From positions 14,861,969 to 14,925,968 of the forward strand of contig NC_090288.1 in the NCBI RefSeq assembly GCF_037392515.1: a stretch of DNA of 64,000 nucleotides, given 5' to 3'. The notes below the pieces were generated by a model that was given only the letters and a program-made list of their open reading frames with translations, did not search any database and was not told where the DNA came from. Made by a program: the position numbers and the translations under genes. Positions within the stretch are counted from its first letter, which is position 1; every line of letters starts with the position of its first letter. This DNA comes from Haliotis asinina (lineage: Eukaryota > Mollusca > Gastropoda > Lepetellida > Haliotidae). Of this stretch, positions 38,301 to 47,642 are shown piece after piece.

Positions 38301-41300
38301 CGTGTGTAAGCAGATAGGTGCTCAGATATACGAGACAAAAAATGCACATACTGTAAAATCATTATTATTCGCGGGGTTTAATTTTCGCGCTTTTCGCGCA
38401 AAAAAATTATCCGCGAAAATAAAACCTCTGCGAATAATTATGATAAATTGTGGAAATAAAAACAAACAAAGAGCTTTGAGTTTTAGTTTTGTATTCCTAG
38501 TAATTTGACTACAAGTACACATCATTCATTCATGACTCAGTGAAACAAAAAGATACATAAAAACAAATTAAATAGTTGATTCAACACATGTCATTTTCAG
38601 TGTCTCTGATTGACACGATACACACGACTTTACTAAATTAAAAATGTCAGGTCACCTGCTACTAGTGAATTAGTCCGAAAGTCCAGCTTGGCGAAATCCG
38701 CTTTGGATTAAATCCTTCCTCTTGGATATGTTGCCGTAGGTCTGGATAATCCATTGGGCATGTAGTGGTTTGACAATAATGGTACACGTGCACAGAGCTT
38801 TCTGAGTAGCTGATTGGCCGAGCGTGTCACGGGTCGAGGTCACATAGGTCAATGATTTCTTACGCAAATCTCAACATGGATTCTTCAGTGCTCCACTGCG
38901 TGTCTCAACGTAGCGGAAGGTCCATGTTTCCCCAGCTAATTAGGCAGGTGACAGGACGACAGCTAGGGTCAGTGTTTTCTTTACAGTTTACAGTTACCTG
39001 TGTTATACTCTCGTGATTTCTGTACTTTGACGATGCGCGAAAATTAAACCGCGCGAATTAGTCAATTTTTCTGTTTCTGCGAAAATTAAGCCACGCGAAA
39101 ATAAATGATTTTACAGTAATTTGGTGTTTTGGATGTGAAAATGACCATACGATTACAGAAACCGGATTTACGGATAGGTGAGTAATTTTACAATGTTGTG
39201 AATTCGTTTTAATGAATTTTCGTTCAGAAGGTGAGTTTTCTGGATATCTGAGGTTCGGATAAACGGGGCACGACTGTATTTCTGTAGCCCTTACCAAAGT
39301 CACTGACAGCACAACTGGCAAGCTGGTGAGTCACTGGATTGTATGCCATGCACTGGATTGCATCATTGTGCCTGAAACAAAATAGCATTTGATATTAATG
39401 GGCAGTTCTGAAGTCCAGTATAGAAATAAAAAACTAACTTTCTTCTCAGTATTCTATAATTTTAGACAAACCCCAAATTAGTAATTCTAAAAATACCAAC
39501 TTCTTCCTTCTTCTCAAATGAATCCTACTTCACAATGATGTGTACAACTGCTTGTGAGTGAGTGAGTGAGTGAGTTAGGTTTTATGCCACTTTCAAAAAA
39601 ATATTCAGACAATATCACAACAAGGACACCAGAAATGGTCTTCATATACAGTATCGTGAATCGATCTGAGCCTACACATCATGAGCAAATTCTTTAACTT
39701 GCACAAATCACAAACAAAAGTCCTTGCTGAATATTACCAGTCTGGATTAATGTCAGTTAAGAACAGTGGTTCCTTGTGCACAGATATTATTGCTTACGTG
39801 TATTTGAGAATTCCCTCCAGTTTACTTGTCCAGATGATAACACTCTTGTCTGCTGATCCTGAGGCGAAGCGTTTCCCATCTTTTGAATATGCTACACAGT
39901 ACACTGTGTCCTTATGCCCTTTGAGAGGCTGGATCATTGAGCCATCATTGGCATCATACACTAACACACGATTTCCCGCAGCTACTACCAGCTGACTGCC
40001 ATCCGACTTGAAACACACGCTCCATACACTGAAAATGAAACACTGGATGAAGAATGTGTTGAAAAACAACATCCACAAAGTATCGGGGTTTTACCTCGAC
40101 TCAGACAAATGGGGGTGTCGGGTACCCCTAATTATTAGTTTCAAGTGTCCACACAATCAATACAAGGGTCCTGTGAAGTAACAGTGTGGAGAACTGTAAG
40201 TTTAAAATTTCTTTAGAGTTTGGAATGAATCTGTGATTAAAATGGACTGAAGGATGAAATGATGCAAGTAAATGAAAGAAACTGTCAAACACTTAGGAAA
40301 GTTATAGATGTGCTGTGGGTACAATGGATAATTGTGAGTCTCTCTGGGTGCAGTGAATTTTTTTCTGCATCCATTCTCTACATTTCTGCATGCTGGACGC
40401 ACATTTGCGAGTCACATAAAACCCTAAAATATTCTTTATCTGTTGGAAAATATCCTGAAATCAGAAGCTGCAATTTGTCTTTTTACTCAAAATATACAAT
40501 GATTATCCCGCTGTACATTCTGAAAGGAATTTTCACATGAACAAAGGGATGCATAATTTGTTTTCACTAATGCAAACCTACAGAATTGCTTAACAAGGAT
40601 GCCTCACTTAGACAATGTATCAAAATGACACAGTATTTTCACATACTGACATTCAAATGCCATGACATTTATTGGTGATCTACTTCATCTTCATCACACT
40701 GGTTTCAGCTCTAGTGATTATTTTCAAAAACTGAACAAGCATTACCTGAAAAGCATACTGAAAAATGCAGATTTCTATCTACGATAAGAATGAAAGTGTT
40801 AGTTTACTATATATAGCAGATGCAGCTGCTTCATGTGGGACATTGCTTGACCTGGGTAAGAGATGGGTCATATTCATCTTGTCAATGTGCAGTCATTTAG
40901 CATCATAGAAGAATTAAGACTTTAGGAGAAAACAGCTGGTGTATCATAATTTTCAAGTGGCTTGGTGTTACAAACATAAAAAACAGTTTTTGGGGAAAGA
41001 ATATGAAATGACAAATATGAAACATTTAGAAAAAAAATGAAGAATGTGGGTCACTAGCATCCATAATTTGAAGAATGATTACTGATCTATGAAAGAATCA
41101 CCAGAATTTGAAATCAAGTAAGTTCGCTGGTACAAGACAAACAAGCATCAAGAACATCTAGTTGAATTTCCTTATGCACTACCGCTTTTACCATAAGGAA
41201 CGTAGATGTCAACTCTGCAAATGATTTTTTGCACAGAGGTGAAAACACAACACATCTTTAGTTCTGATCAAGAAGGGTAATAATATACTCACCAGAATGC

Positions 41301-42991
41301 ACACAATAACATTGCCAGGGATACATAATTTCACTGATTATCTTGCAATGATGTGTCAAAATCAATGTAAAGTTAAAGATGATAGTGATACAGGTTCAGG
41401 CTAAAACATCACCATAGCAAAACAGCACCTGGTGAAAAACAGCACCATTTGGACATGATGGAACCTCAACTTGGCAAAAATGGCTACAAGTCTTATGGCA
41501 AAAACAGCATCAACTAAATTGTTATTGGGAAAGTTGATTGCTGTTAGATAATTCTGACTGCAAAATGTTTAGATGATACATATCTCTATTCTGTCAATAC
41601 TGCATGGAAAGGGCGTCCCATAGCCAATAAATGAATTGCGGAAAATTTAGACAGTAAATACATCTACTGTGCTGATAGTAAATGGGAAGGGCATACCAGT
41701 TTAGCGTGAAAACATTGCATCATGTCATATTTTAAGTACATTTACTCTACTGAAATTGCCTAAACTTAATATTAAGAGTGAAACTACAAAAAATGCACAA
41801 ATGTACCCATTACCCATTAATCTTGTTATTTTAATGAAATGGGTGAGGGAGTCAAGGTTTTATGCCGCTTTTAGTAATATTCCAAGTATGTCACAACAAA
41901 GGACAGCATTACTTACAGTCCCCAAAGTCAGACTTGTCTCCTGTGGTCAGAGGACCTTTGCCTACACGGCTGCATTGACTTGGAATTCGCTGCCATCTGA
42001 TATTAAATGTGTCGTATCACTGAACTCTTTCAAGTCCCTTCTGAAAACTCATTACTTCTCCATAGCCTTCTCTCAGATCTGTCTTTCTTTTTTAATTCTA
42101 ACTATTAGTAACATCATGTATACGTTAATCATACATTCATCCTTTTTGTTGCACATTGAACGAGCATTGAATGCACCGATACAGACGCAGTTACAAATAC
42201 CCACTATTACTAAATACCCACTATTAGGACACCATAAATGTAAACGAAATGAACCATAAATTAAACCTCAATTTCATATATATATATATATATCTATATA
42301 TCTATATCTGTTGACCTAATCTTGCTAATGTTAAAATGAAATGAAACAAAGCTTAAAAGTCAACATCAGACTTTTATATATGGTGCGGTTTTGGTTCAAA
42401 AATCAGTAGCTGTTTTCCCCAAAAAAGTATGGGGCTGTTCTGCTGTGGGGCCATTTCAACTATAACCCACTGATACAACTGTACCATTGATCCCATTGGA
42501 GATGGCTAAGAAATGCAAACTCAAAAAATATCACAGGGCTCCTATAACAGTTATGTATCATGAGCACAGTGAAAATTACAGATGGTATTGGTATTGCTGA
42601 CCCTAGTCTCACACTCACAGGATAGTGAAAAGTTAATGAGTATAAATCCATGTAGTCCATACTTTAAGAAATCGTAGGAAAAATGATAGTCTAATGCTGC
42701 CAAGTCTAGTTATTTCACACCATGAGTTGACCTATACAAATAATATTACATAAACAAATACGTCGTTGCAAAAATGAAATGATTTAATTTATTCAATCAA
42801 TTACGTTCATACTTCAAATGATGGATACCGTCGATTCCCTAGTAACCAACCAAACAAATTATGACAGCAAAAACGTTTTGACACATGATAAAATGAAATA
42901 AAATTACACTAAATTAAATTAAGGGGAAATACCATTGTTCTATCTTATCCTTGTCTTGAACTTTATCTACCCATGTTGGTACAGCCCTCAT
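20345..42991 (-). CDS. Intraflagellar transport protein 122 (IFT-A subunit)
   Basis: IFT122 is a core subunit of IFT complex A, which drives retrograde transport in cilia and entry of membrane cargo. I find 28 coding exons on the minus strand with GT/AG junctions; consistent phases give 1199 residues, close to vertebrate IFT122. The start [10 protein letters not shown] resembles the vertebrate MRAVLTWRDK. Residues 1 to about 640 form the WD40 part (e.g. [20 protein letters not shown] and [12 protein letters not shown]). Residues about 640-1010 form a TPR-like helical solenoid. The last 160 residues carry paired cysteine motifs (CYRC/CVNC and CPSC/CPFC) that probably bind zinc. The gene converges on PNPLA8 and diverges from RAD54L2. 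The only weak junction is the donor of exon 25. Exon coordinates are in the two following entries. Confidence 0.95.
20926..21030 (+). repeat. tRNA-derived SINE head (family II)
   Basis: The text 'gtagcttagtggttaaagtg' looks like a Pol III A box preceded by 'gggtggctgg'. This start is shared by the tRNA-like end of the family II repeats, which elsewhere read in reverse with 'ggaacaccagaaatgggctt'. Lies in the last IFT122 intron. Confidence 0.5.
21380..21810. repeat. Possible interspersed repeat in an IFT122 intron
   Basis: The blocks 'gatggtcgccacatgtatgt', 'gtgggtaaagcaacatgcag', 'tgtcccagtccacccagctg' and 'caatctaaccactacac' resemble a tRNA-related dispersed repeat I associate with invertebrate genomes. 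There is only one copy in the window, so this cannot be confirmed internally. The overlapping minus-strand frame is not a gene. Confidence 0.35.
24850..25150 (-). repeat. Family I dispersed repeats (one full, one partial)
   Basis: Reverse-orientation family I text: 'acccatgcttgtcaaaagag', 'gcggtcaggctcaccgattt', 'gacacgtgtcatagtatccc', 'atcacttgattgtttggttc'. A partial copy abuts it at about 24850-24960. Lies between IFT122 exons 21 and 22. Confidence 0.6.
25196..25315. repeat. Inverted-repeat (foldback) element
   Basis: The arms 'cttctttattgtttacacaac' and 'gttgtgtaaacaataaagaa' are reverse complements, as are the outer flanks 'aacatgttatg' and 'cataacatttt'. The loop is about 40 bases. Transcribed RNA could form a long hairpin inside the IFT122 intron. 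Confidence 0.65.
26890..27095. repeat. Family II repeat fragments (two)
   Basis: Two adjacent fragments with 'gaacaccagaaatgggctt' (about 26935) and 'gacaccagaaatggg' (about 27064), each preceded by a 'tatgctgctttt' or 'tatactgctttt' head. Same family as 31160-31300 and 52003-52145. Confidence 0.55.
28723..28875. mobile_element. Small palindromic MITE
   Basis: Inverted ends 'atatactcatggaaacca' and 'gtttccatgagtatat', extending inward through 'aaaagtgcaagtgttcc' and 'gaacacttgttctctcactttt'. About 150 bp, no coding capacity. Lies in an IFT122 intron. Confidence 0.65.
29395..29660 (+). repeat. Unclassified interspersed repeat, copy 1
   Basis: Shares ordered blocks with 47222-47420 in the same orientation: 'aagaactcct', 'ctacctctttcaga', 'cagccaagg', 'gatgcatccag', 'tatag'. 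The pair defines a family of roughly 200-260 bp that I do not recognise. Confidence 0.5.
29690..29795. other. GC-rich islet with foldback potential
   Basis: A short, strongly GC-rich block in AT-rich intron DNA: 'tctgggggccacgggacccc', 'ggagcctggtcgggggcc', 'gcgaagccccccgg'. Blocks of the type 'ggggcgaagcccc' are self-complementary. It abuts the interspersed repeat at 29395-29660 and may be part of the same or another element. Function unknown. Confidence 0.5.
31160..31300 (+). repeat. Family II dispersed repeat
   Basis: Contains 'cttttagcaatattctggca', 'ggaacaccagaaatgggttt' and 'tggaacgtgtc...taatcactaatctaacc', the last being a decayed tRNA-like end. Lies between IFT122 exons 12 and 13. 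Confidence 0.6.
33060..33320 (+). repeat. Family I dispersed repeat with (GTGA)n head
   Basis: Begins with a GTGA tetranucleotide run (33062-33087) and continues 'tttagtttcacgccacactc', 'agctatatggcaatcccg', 'gacaatccagtgatcagcag', 'gttactgaagatc'. The most complete family I copy in the window together with 36163-36410. Confidence 0.7.
33731..33838. mobile_element. Short foldback element
   Basis: Palindromic arms: 'agattttcaatgttctctta' with 'gcgctaagat', and 'atcttagcttaatagcgcta' with 'agagagcttaaaaaatct'. About 105 bp, in an IFT122 intron. It resembles the 49838-49940 element in its 'ttagc(g)ctaagat' core. Confidence 0.5.
34225..34670 (+). repeat. Family II dispersed repeats (two copies)
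   Basis: 34225-34375 has 'gcttttagcaaaattgcagc', 'gacaccagaaatgggcttca' and 'gtaaccgaatccgggtcttg', ending in 'taaccactaccctacc', the complement of a tRNA A-box region. 34530-34670 has 'tttagcaatattcatgc' and 'accagaaaagggcc'. Both lie in the intron between IFT122 exons 7 and 8. Confidence 0.6.
34950..35218 (-). repeat. 55-bp tandem array derived from the IFT122 exon 7 acceptor
   Basis: The anchor 'aggaaacatg' recurs at 35011, 35066, 35121 and 35176, an exact 55-bp period. The first, shorter unit is the real exon 7 boundary: on the plus strand 'ccttgccaatctgaaacata' with 'caatcaacag' is matched in the copies by 'tcttgctaacaggaaacatg' with 'caatcaacag'. Each copy therefore includes a version of the start of exon 7 and its upstream acceptor region. 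On the minus strand the copies keep an AG ('gttag|caag') near the position of the real 'tttcag|attggcaag'. Confidence 0.7.
35935..36410 (+). repeat. Two family I dispersed repeats in tandem
   Basis: Copy one (about 35935-36155) has 'ctcagcgatatttctgctat' and 'ccaggcaatccagtgatcaa'. Copy two (36163-36410) has 'gccacactcagcaatatccc', 'tgtaaataatcaagtctgga' and 'gtcgcctcttacgacaagca'. They are similar enough to show one family, and head-to-tail in one intron. Confidence 0.65.
36545..36680. repeat. 17-bp minisatellite, about 8 copies
   Basis: The unit 'acaacagatgatgaccc' is repeated perfectly about eight times. The near identity of copies indicates recent expansion. The minus-strand reading frame through it is an artefact. 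Lies between IFT122 exons 4 and 5, away from either splice site. Confidence 0.9.
37340..37560 (+). repeat. Family I dispersed repeat
   Basis: Contains 'aataatcgagtctggacaag', 'acaatccaatgatcaacagg', 'gtgtcaaccaagtcagcaag' and 'gtctcttacaataagcatgg'. A partial reverse-orientation copy lies at about 37080-37160. Confidence 0.6.
37679..39276. mobile_element. Tigger/pogo-like DNA transposon relic A (with nested insert)
   Basis: Terminal inverted repeats CAGTCATGCCCC.TTTATCCG at the left and CGGATAAACGGGGCACGACTG-type at the right, both flanked by TA, which is the pogo/Tigger target. Minus-strand fragments between 37960 and 38160 read like the C-terminal part of a Tigger transposase ('CFRHVDII' and '[13 protein letters not shown]' in different frames), with several stops and frameshifts, so it is dead. 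Another element is inserted at 38351-39116. Relic B at 58994-59716 is the same family. Lies in an IFT122 intron (exons 3 and 4). Confidence 0.8.
38351..39116. mobile_element. Nested inverted-repeat element
   Basis: Inverted ends 'ctgtaaaatcattatta' and 'taaatgattttacag', with further match through 'tcgcg.gg.ttaattttcgcg', flanked by TA on both sides. About 766 bp. Repeated 'attttcgcg' and 'cgcgaaaat' motifs near both ends look like subterminal transposase sites. It interrupts the Tigger-like relic A. No transposase recognised. Confidence 0.75.
39545..39680 (+). repeat. Family II repeat with (GTGA)n head
   Basis: A GTGA run at about 39556-39574 leads into 'gttttatgccactttc', 'caatatcacaacaaggacac' and 'cagaaatggtcttca'. 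Shares its head with the family I repeats. Lies between IFT122 exons 2 and 3. Confidence 0.6.
41905..42260 (+). mobile_element. LINE (CR1/L2-type) 3' fragment
   Basis: A plus-strand frame reads '[20 protein letters not shown]' and then '[12 protein letters not shown]', with [11 protein letters not shown]. This is the conserved end of the reverse transcriptase ORF in CR1/L2-like LINEs. The fragment is 5'-truncated, as is usual, and starts within a family II repeat (41843-41905). It is followed by a TA-rich tract. Lies in IFT122 intron 1. Confidence 0.75.
42275..42312. repeat. (TA)n microsatellite
   Basis: An alternating TA run with a few C interruptions, directly downstream of the LINE fragment. 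It may be that element's tail. Confidence 0.8.
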
Positions 42992-43400
42992 CTTTCCGTA
43001 AAACACACTCAGCACCTATGCTGTCGGTGTTTGGAATTCAAGTCCACCGCGCATATCTAAGCGCATATTTTGGGGTTTCCGGTTTAAAGTATCCGGTTTA
43101 CGGAACTCGAGTAACTGATTGACCAAATAGAAAACTCTTTATGTATACAATGGAAACCTAGATGTATTGCAGATTCTCTAGATGCATTCAAACGCAACCT
43201 ATAGTTCATGTGCAGAGATGATAGAATACACGATTGCGAGACAAATGCATAATCAACCTAGTTCGGTTCATTTTGTACGTAAAGGGGCGTAACTCTTTTT
43301 GGTAAAGCACCTGTCTTTTGTCCCTTCGTCATTTACCGGAAGTTTTCCTTGGGTCAGTGGAGGGATTCTCCTGACTATTTTAATTCATTTTGATATTTGT
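42992..43400. promoter_or_regulatory. Divergent IFT122 / RAD54L2 promoter region (putative)
   Basis: This interval lies just upstream of the IFT122 start codon. It contains a consensus ETS site, 'accggaagt' (43335-43343), and is less AT-rich than the flanks. RAD54L2 reads the other way and its leader is spliced at 47581/47582, so its first exon must be upstream and may start here. I could not find a convincing RFX X-box, which many cilia genes have. Confidence 0.35.
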
Positions 43401-44875
43401 CCTGGTTCATAATCAGCAGGGGTCTATTGTATACCGTGTTTCGCAAAATTGGTGTTTGGTTTACATTCAACAAGGAAACGTGTGATTTGATGGATCTGGA
43501 ACGCCGATAATTTGCCAATCAAACTCAAAGTGGCAGCTAACAGGTCACTGACATCTTCATGCAAATGGGTTGAGGATATTGTCAAAGGCCAATTTCTGTT
43601 GTGTAAGTAACCCATTTCACCCGTATTATTATACATTAGATCATACCAAATATCACAGTAGCAGGAATGTGATGACCTAAAGAATTCTTCTTGTTTAAGA
43701 ATGGATTTTGGATGAACTGTAAACAATATAAGACAGTCTAATTAATAATCCATGACAGTGATTTTGCCACAGTTCACAGTTTCATCCTCACATGAAATAT
43801 GCACCATTGTTTTCCTAGTAAATTAATGTTTCAACAGCTTATTATTATATGATCATAAATCAATTTTTCAGTGTTGATTAAGGGAAAATGAAATGTCACA
43901 TCACTTAATCCATGCATAGAATATTCCAGAATATTATTGTCTTATGTTTGGATGGAGATAATCACTTATCTGAGCATGGTGTATATTATCAACTAGGGTT
44001 ACATGGTTATGACGATTCTCTGACTACAGTTTAACTGATTCATAAGTCTAATTTCAGAATATGACATTTATTACCCAGCTTTTAAGTATAGCCCTACACT
44101 ACACAAAAGGGCCATCCATAATGAAAGGTATCTTAAAATAGACTTCAGAATTTGGTTGTAATGAAATCTGTCATTGACATGACTTCACATAAAGTTGCAG
44201 AACATGGCATGTTTGCAAACTAGTTATATCTGTCTGACAATAGAGTAATAATAATAGAGTATTTTAGTGCATGACCTATACTCGATTGTATTTGTTGGAG
44301 AAGGAGCTGGAGAGCATGTTTAAAAAGTAACATTTGTAAGAATTTATTTACTATTTATCATACATATTAATGATGCATCATATGATAATGTCTTAAAATT
44401 CAAAAGCAATATAGTTCTTGGTGTCTGACAAGTTCAACATTGGTGCTGATCTGAGTTATTTTTTAGTGGTGCATTCAGGATTCATGATAATGAAAGAACA
44501 GTGCACACGAAACGCAAGTTAAAATATACAGCAGTTCCTTATTACAACTGCTCGAGTTGGGTTCTTTTTCCAAGTTTATCTACCTTTGAAGACTTCACAT
44601 AGAGTATCATGTGTTAGATTAAGTTTACATGAAAGGGTCCCCAAATGCATTTTGAGGTATTTTACACATTACACACATGACCACATGCATTCATAAACCA
44701 CTTAAGCCGTTTTTGGTAGACAATAATGATCAATAATCTTACTTTCACACTTGTTTAAACAAATTAAATGAAGTACCCTCTCAACATTCATTAAGCCCAC
44801 TCCCAAAAGATGCAGTTGTTACAGTACACACATAACCTGAAGTTTATCTGGAGCTCTGCGTTAAAATGTGGATAA

Positions 44876-45005
44876 TATACTGGACAAAAAATAGATCAGG
44901 ATGTATGTAAATTTTGAAATTATGATTAATGATGCATTCACTCACAATCTGGTGAAATATCAATCATAAAAATACCAATAAACCGGAATTATATTGTCCA
45001 GTATA
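44876..45005. mobile_element. Small TA-flanked MITE
   Basis: Inverted ends 'tatactggacaaaa' and 'tattgtccagtata'. About 130 bp, with no coding capacity. Confidence 0.6.
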
Positions 45006-45429
45006 CATCTGCTACACAGTCTGAAGATTGATTAAATGTATTTTCTCTTGTTCAGCAGCTCTAACTGATTAAAAGATTCAAGTCATGCAAAGACAAAAAT
45101 ACCTGCTATCATATTAAACTATAATTGATCAAATATTTTGTGAAAGTACTAGTGTGAAAGTAGAAGTGACTTTAGCAACTGCATTAGGTAAGAACACCTA
45201 AAACAAGTTTGAAAATGAAGACAGGTGTTACAGTAGAGGTGTATCAGGTTGTGATTATTTTTTTCAACAGAAAAAAAATGCTATTAGGCTTACCTTTGCT
45301 CTATTTCAACATGTGGGCAAGCCTACGCATATAGGCTTCCATTTTGTCACTCGAATTTGATTCTTCACAGAAGTGTCATGTACGAAGCCCATTCTTGGTT
45401 TGCCCTGCTGTGACATTGCTGATATATTG

Positions 45430-46122
45430 TTAAAGGTCACATGCTTTGCAGATTTGCAGATACTTTGCAGATTCTGATACCTTTCGGTATGCACTTACCG
45501 AAACAAGTCATCAGAAATGCCCATTCAGCCTTTAAAATTGAAATAAAAACCGTGATGAATAAGAGCCCACAAAATCAGAGTTGACACTAGTCACTAATTT
45601 TCCACCAGTGCTGGGGGGAAAAGGTGGTTTCAGCAGCTATGCTGTGCTGCGCTTATAACACATGTGCAGTGAATAGGTTCACGGGGCTTGGAACAGTATG
45701 CCTGCCAGGAGTAAGAGGTTTAGAGCAGTAGTCACAAACAAGTAAATAATCTACTCGTTACATAAAAAAAATAAAATAACATGTTGATTGAGAGAAAACC
45801 CAGTGTCTGGTTTATTGACACTTAAATGTCTGCCGGTCTCTCTGCTTTTGACTATGCAATGTACAACTTTAATCATTGAAATTTGAAATGCAATTTGCAC
45901 GTCTGTGCACAATCAACGGCTCTCACTGGGTTCGGTATCGCGGCTGCTTCGTTTCAAGGGATGTGAACCCAAGAACAAAATATTGCACATTTGATTTGTG
46001 ATTATATGCTTATAATTTTGTTGATTTGTGTTTTCTTAACCAACAATGCATTTTATGTATCATGAATAAGTGATAACTGTGATTTAATTATGTCTGATTT
46101 TTTCATTGCATGTGACCTTTAA
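45430..46122. mobile_element. Inverted-repeat DNA element
   Basis: The ends 'ttaaaggtcacatgc' and 'gcatgtgacctttaa' are perfect reverse complements about 690 bp apart. No transposase frame is visible inside. The superfamily is unknown. Confidence 0.5.
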
Positions 46123-46620
46123 AAGCAGCATAAAGGTAGACTCACTCAGTTTACTCAGGGTAGCTGACTAGTACAAGGCTAGAGACCATGATGTACATGC
46201 ATCTTGTGTATTCTCTTTGTTGTGTATTTAGTGAGGGTGAGAGCAGGTGGTAATTAACCTAGCGATATATTCGTCAGTAGTGATCCTCCTCTGTATGTTT
46301 TGTGGCAGTATGCTGGAAATATACTTTAAATCCCACCAATCAAGACCCCAGGTCTGCCTCTGTTGTTTAAATTACTCCAGGAATACTCAAAGACTCAAGA
46401 ATATATGTTATGTTGTCACAAGTCTATAAGAAAGGATCAGCTTTAGAGTTATCGTGTATGTACTAATGAAAGTTGTAGGCCATAAGATAATATCCCTCTT
46501 GGATGTTCACTCTTTGAAGAAAAATACACGTTTTTTTAAAATTTGAAAGTGAATTTTTATGTTCAGTGTATGTTTGTCATGCCCAGTAATGAATATGCCT
46601 TACTGTTTGCTTATTAATTA

Positions 46621-46997
46621 CGGCTGCAGTGATTTGGTTTGATTTATCGAAAATCGAATATTGCACCTTAGTTAAACCATAGGTAACCATTATCACTATT
46701 TTGAATACCTGTTTAAATTATTTCCACATTGCCGGAACATGATATTTAAACCAACTCAAGCAATTTCGAGCACTGGAATAAGGTGAAACATGTTTAGTTT
46801 ACACAGGGCTAATCATTCAATGAGAATAGTTGTAAGTAGACAGTGAGAAGTTCATGATAGATTTCATGGCAAAAGTGCCGATTCTGAGAGTCTGAAATGT
46901 GACGTTTTTACTTGTATGAAGAATCAAATTGAAAATGATAATGTCAAGGATCCTAGATAGAAATCAAATTGAATTGATGTCTGGATGAATTGTTGCA
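46621..46997. mobile_element. hAT-like non-autonomous element, copy 2
   Basis: A diverged relative of 19351-19717. It starts 'ggctgcagtgattt' and ends 'gaattgttgcacccc', with shared internal order. Copy 2 lacks the conserved end bases of copy 1 at several positions, so it looks older or decayed. Confidence 0.45.
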
Positions 46998-47221
46998 CCC
47001 CAGTTATTAATGTTCCTGCATTTATGTACATATTCAGCCACAATTTCAGTCTTGACTGTGCCTACTGGCCTGAAGCCTAAGTTTTATGAAATATGGATCA
47101 GTCCAGAAAGCTCAGCTGATGATGTTCCATGCATAAGTGAAATGAAGTAACTTCAGTGGTAATAGCCATTTTCTGACTTGTGTTTTCCAAACATTAAGAT
47201 AGACAAACTGACAGGTCTGAT

Positions 47222-47420
47222 TTTGTTACAAACTATTCAAGAACTCCTCCTACCTCTTTCAGAGTACTTCTGCATCCTTTGAGCTGACATGTTTTATCAG
47301 TTAAAAAGATTAAAAAACAGCCAAGGAAAGTAATAAATTCATGAGCCGTAGATGCATCCAGAGTATAGAGGAGATTTATTGGAACATATGCACTGGAGTG
47401 GTTGTTATCAGTTCATCACT
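47222..47420 (+). repeat. Unclassified interspersed repeat, copy 2
   Basis: Partner of 29395-29660: 'aagaactcctcctacctctt', 'cagccaagg', 'gatgcatccagagtatagag'. It ends about 160 bases before the RAD54L2 leader acceptor. Confidence 0.5.
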
Positions 47421-47581
47421 TGGGTACACAATGATTATGTAATGCCATTTAGAAAGAGGTCAAATGTAACAAATGTGTCATATGTCACCCACTGTCATAT
47501 TGTCAAAATATTGTTATAACTGGCATGAAACGCAACTCCCTAACTCCCTCACTCATACCATGTTCTTGTTTTCTGTTGAAG

Positions 47582-47642
47582 GATGCATGGAAGAATCAGC
47601 AGCAGCGATTTGTGTTGAAGTTCGTCATATCACCAGATCACA
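47582..47642 (+). promoter_or_regulatory. RAD54L2 leader with two upstream ATGs
   Basis: The leader exon starts after the acceptor 'gttttctgttgaag|gatg' at 47581. An ATG at 47583 opens a 12-codon frame ending at 47618. A second ATG at 47587 opens a 46-codon frame ending at 47724, overlapping the main start at 47643. The main ATG has A at -3. Both upstream ATGs would be met first by scanning ribosomes if this exon is in the mRNA. Confidence 0.5.

Larger units (their letters stand above)
30803..42991 (-). other. IFT122 coding exons 1-13 (WD40 region)
   Basis: Exons in transcript order: 42991-42933, 40028-39798, 39371-39295, 37043-36910, 35895-35816, 35451-35376, 34962-34771, 34181-34043, 33468-33410, 32493-32350, 32218-32081, 31569-31405, 30922-30803. 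Codons are split at junctions 1/2, 2/3, 3/4, 5/6 and 8/9 and each completes sensibly; for example TG plus T gives Cys in IEQCVWSVCF. Compared with human IFT122, a stretch after exon 5 (NPSR) is shorter: the human insertion rich in acidic residues is absent. Introns of 0.1-3 kb hold dispersed repeats. Confidence 0.9.
43400..47581. other. Intergenic / first-intron region with small transposons
   Basis: Between the two divergent genes I see no coding sequence. The interval holds a small MITE (44876-45005), an inverted-repeat element (45430-46122), a hAT-like element (46621-46997) and an unclassified repeat (47222-47420). It probably includes a non-coding RAD54L2 exon, which I cannot place. Confidence 0.5.
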
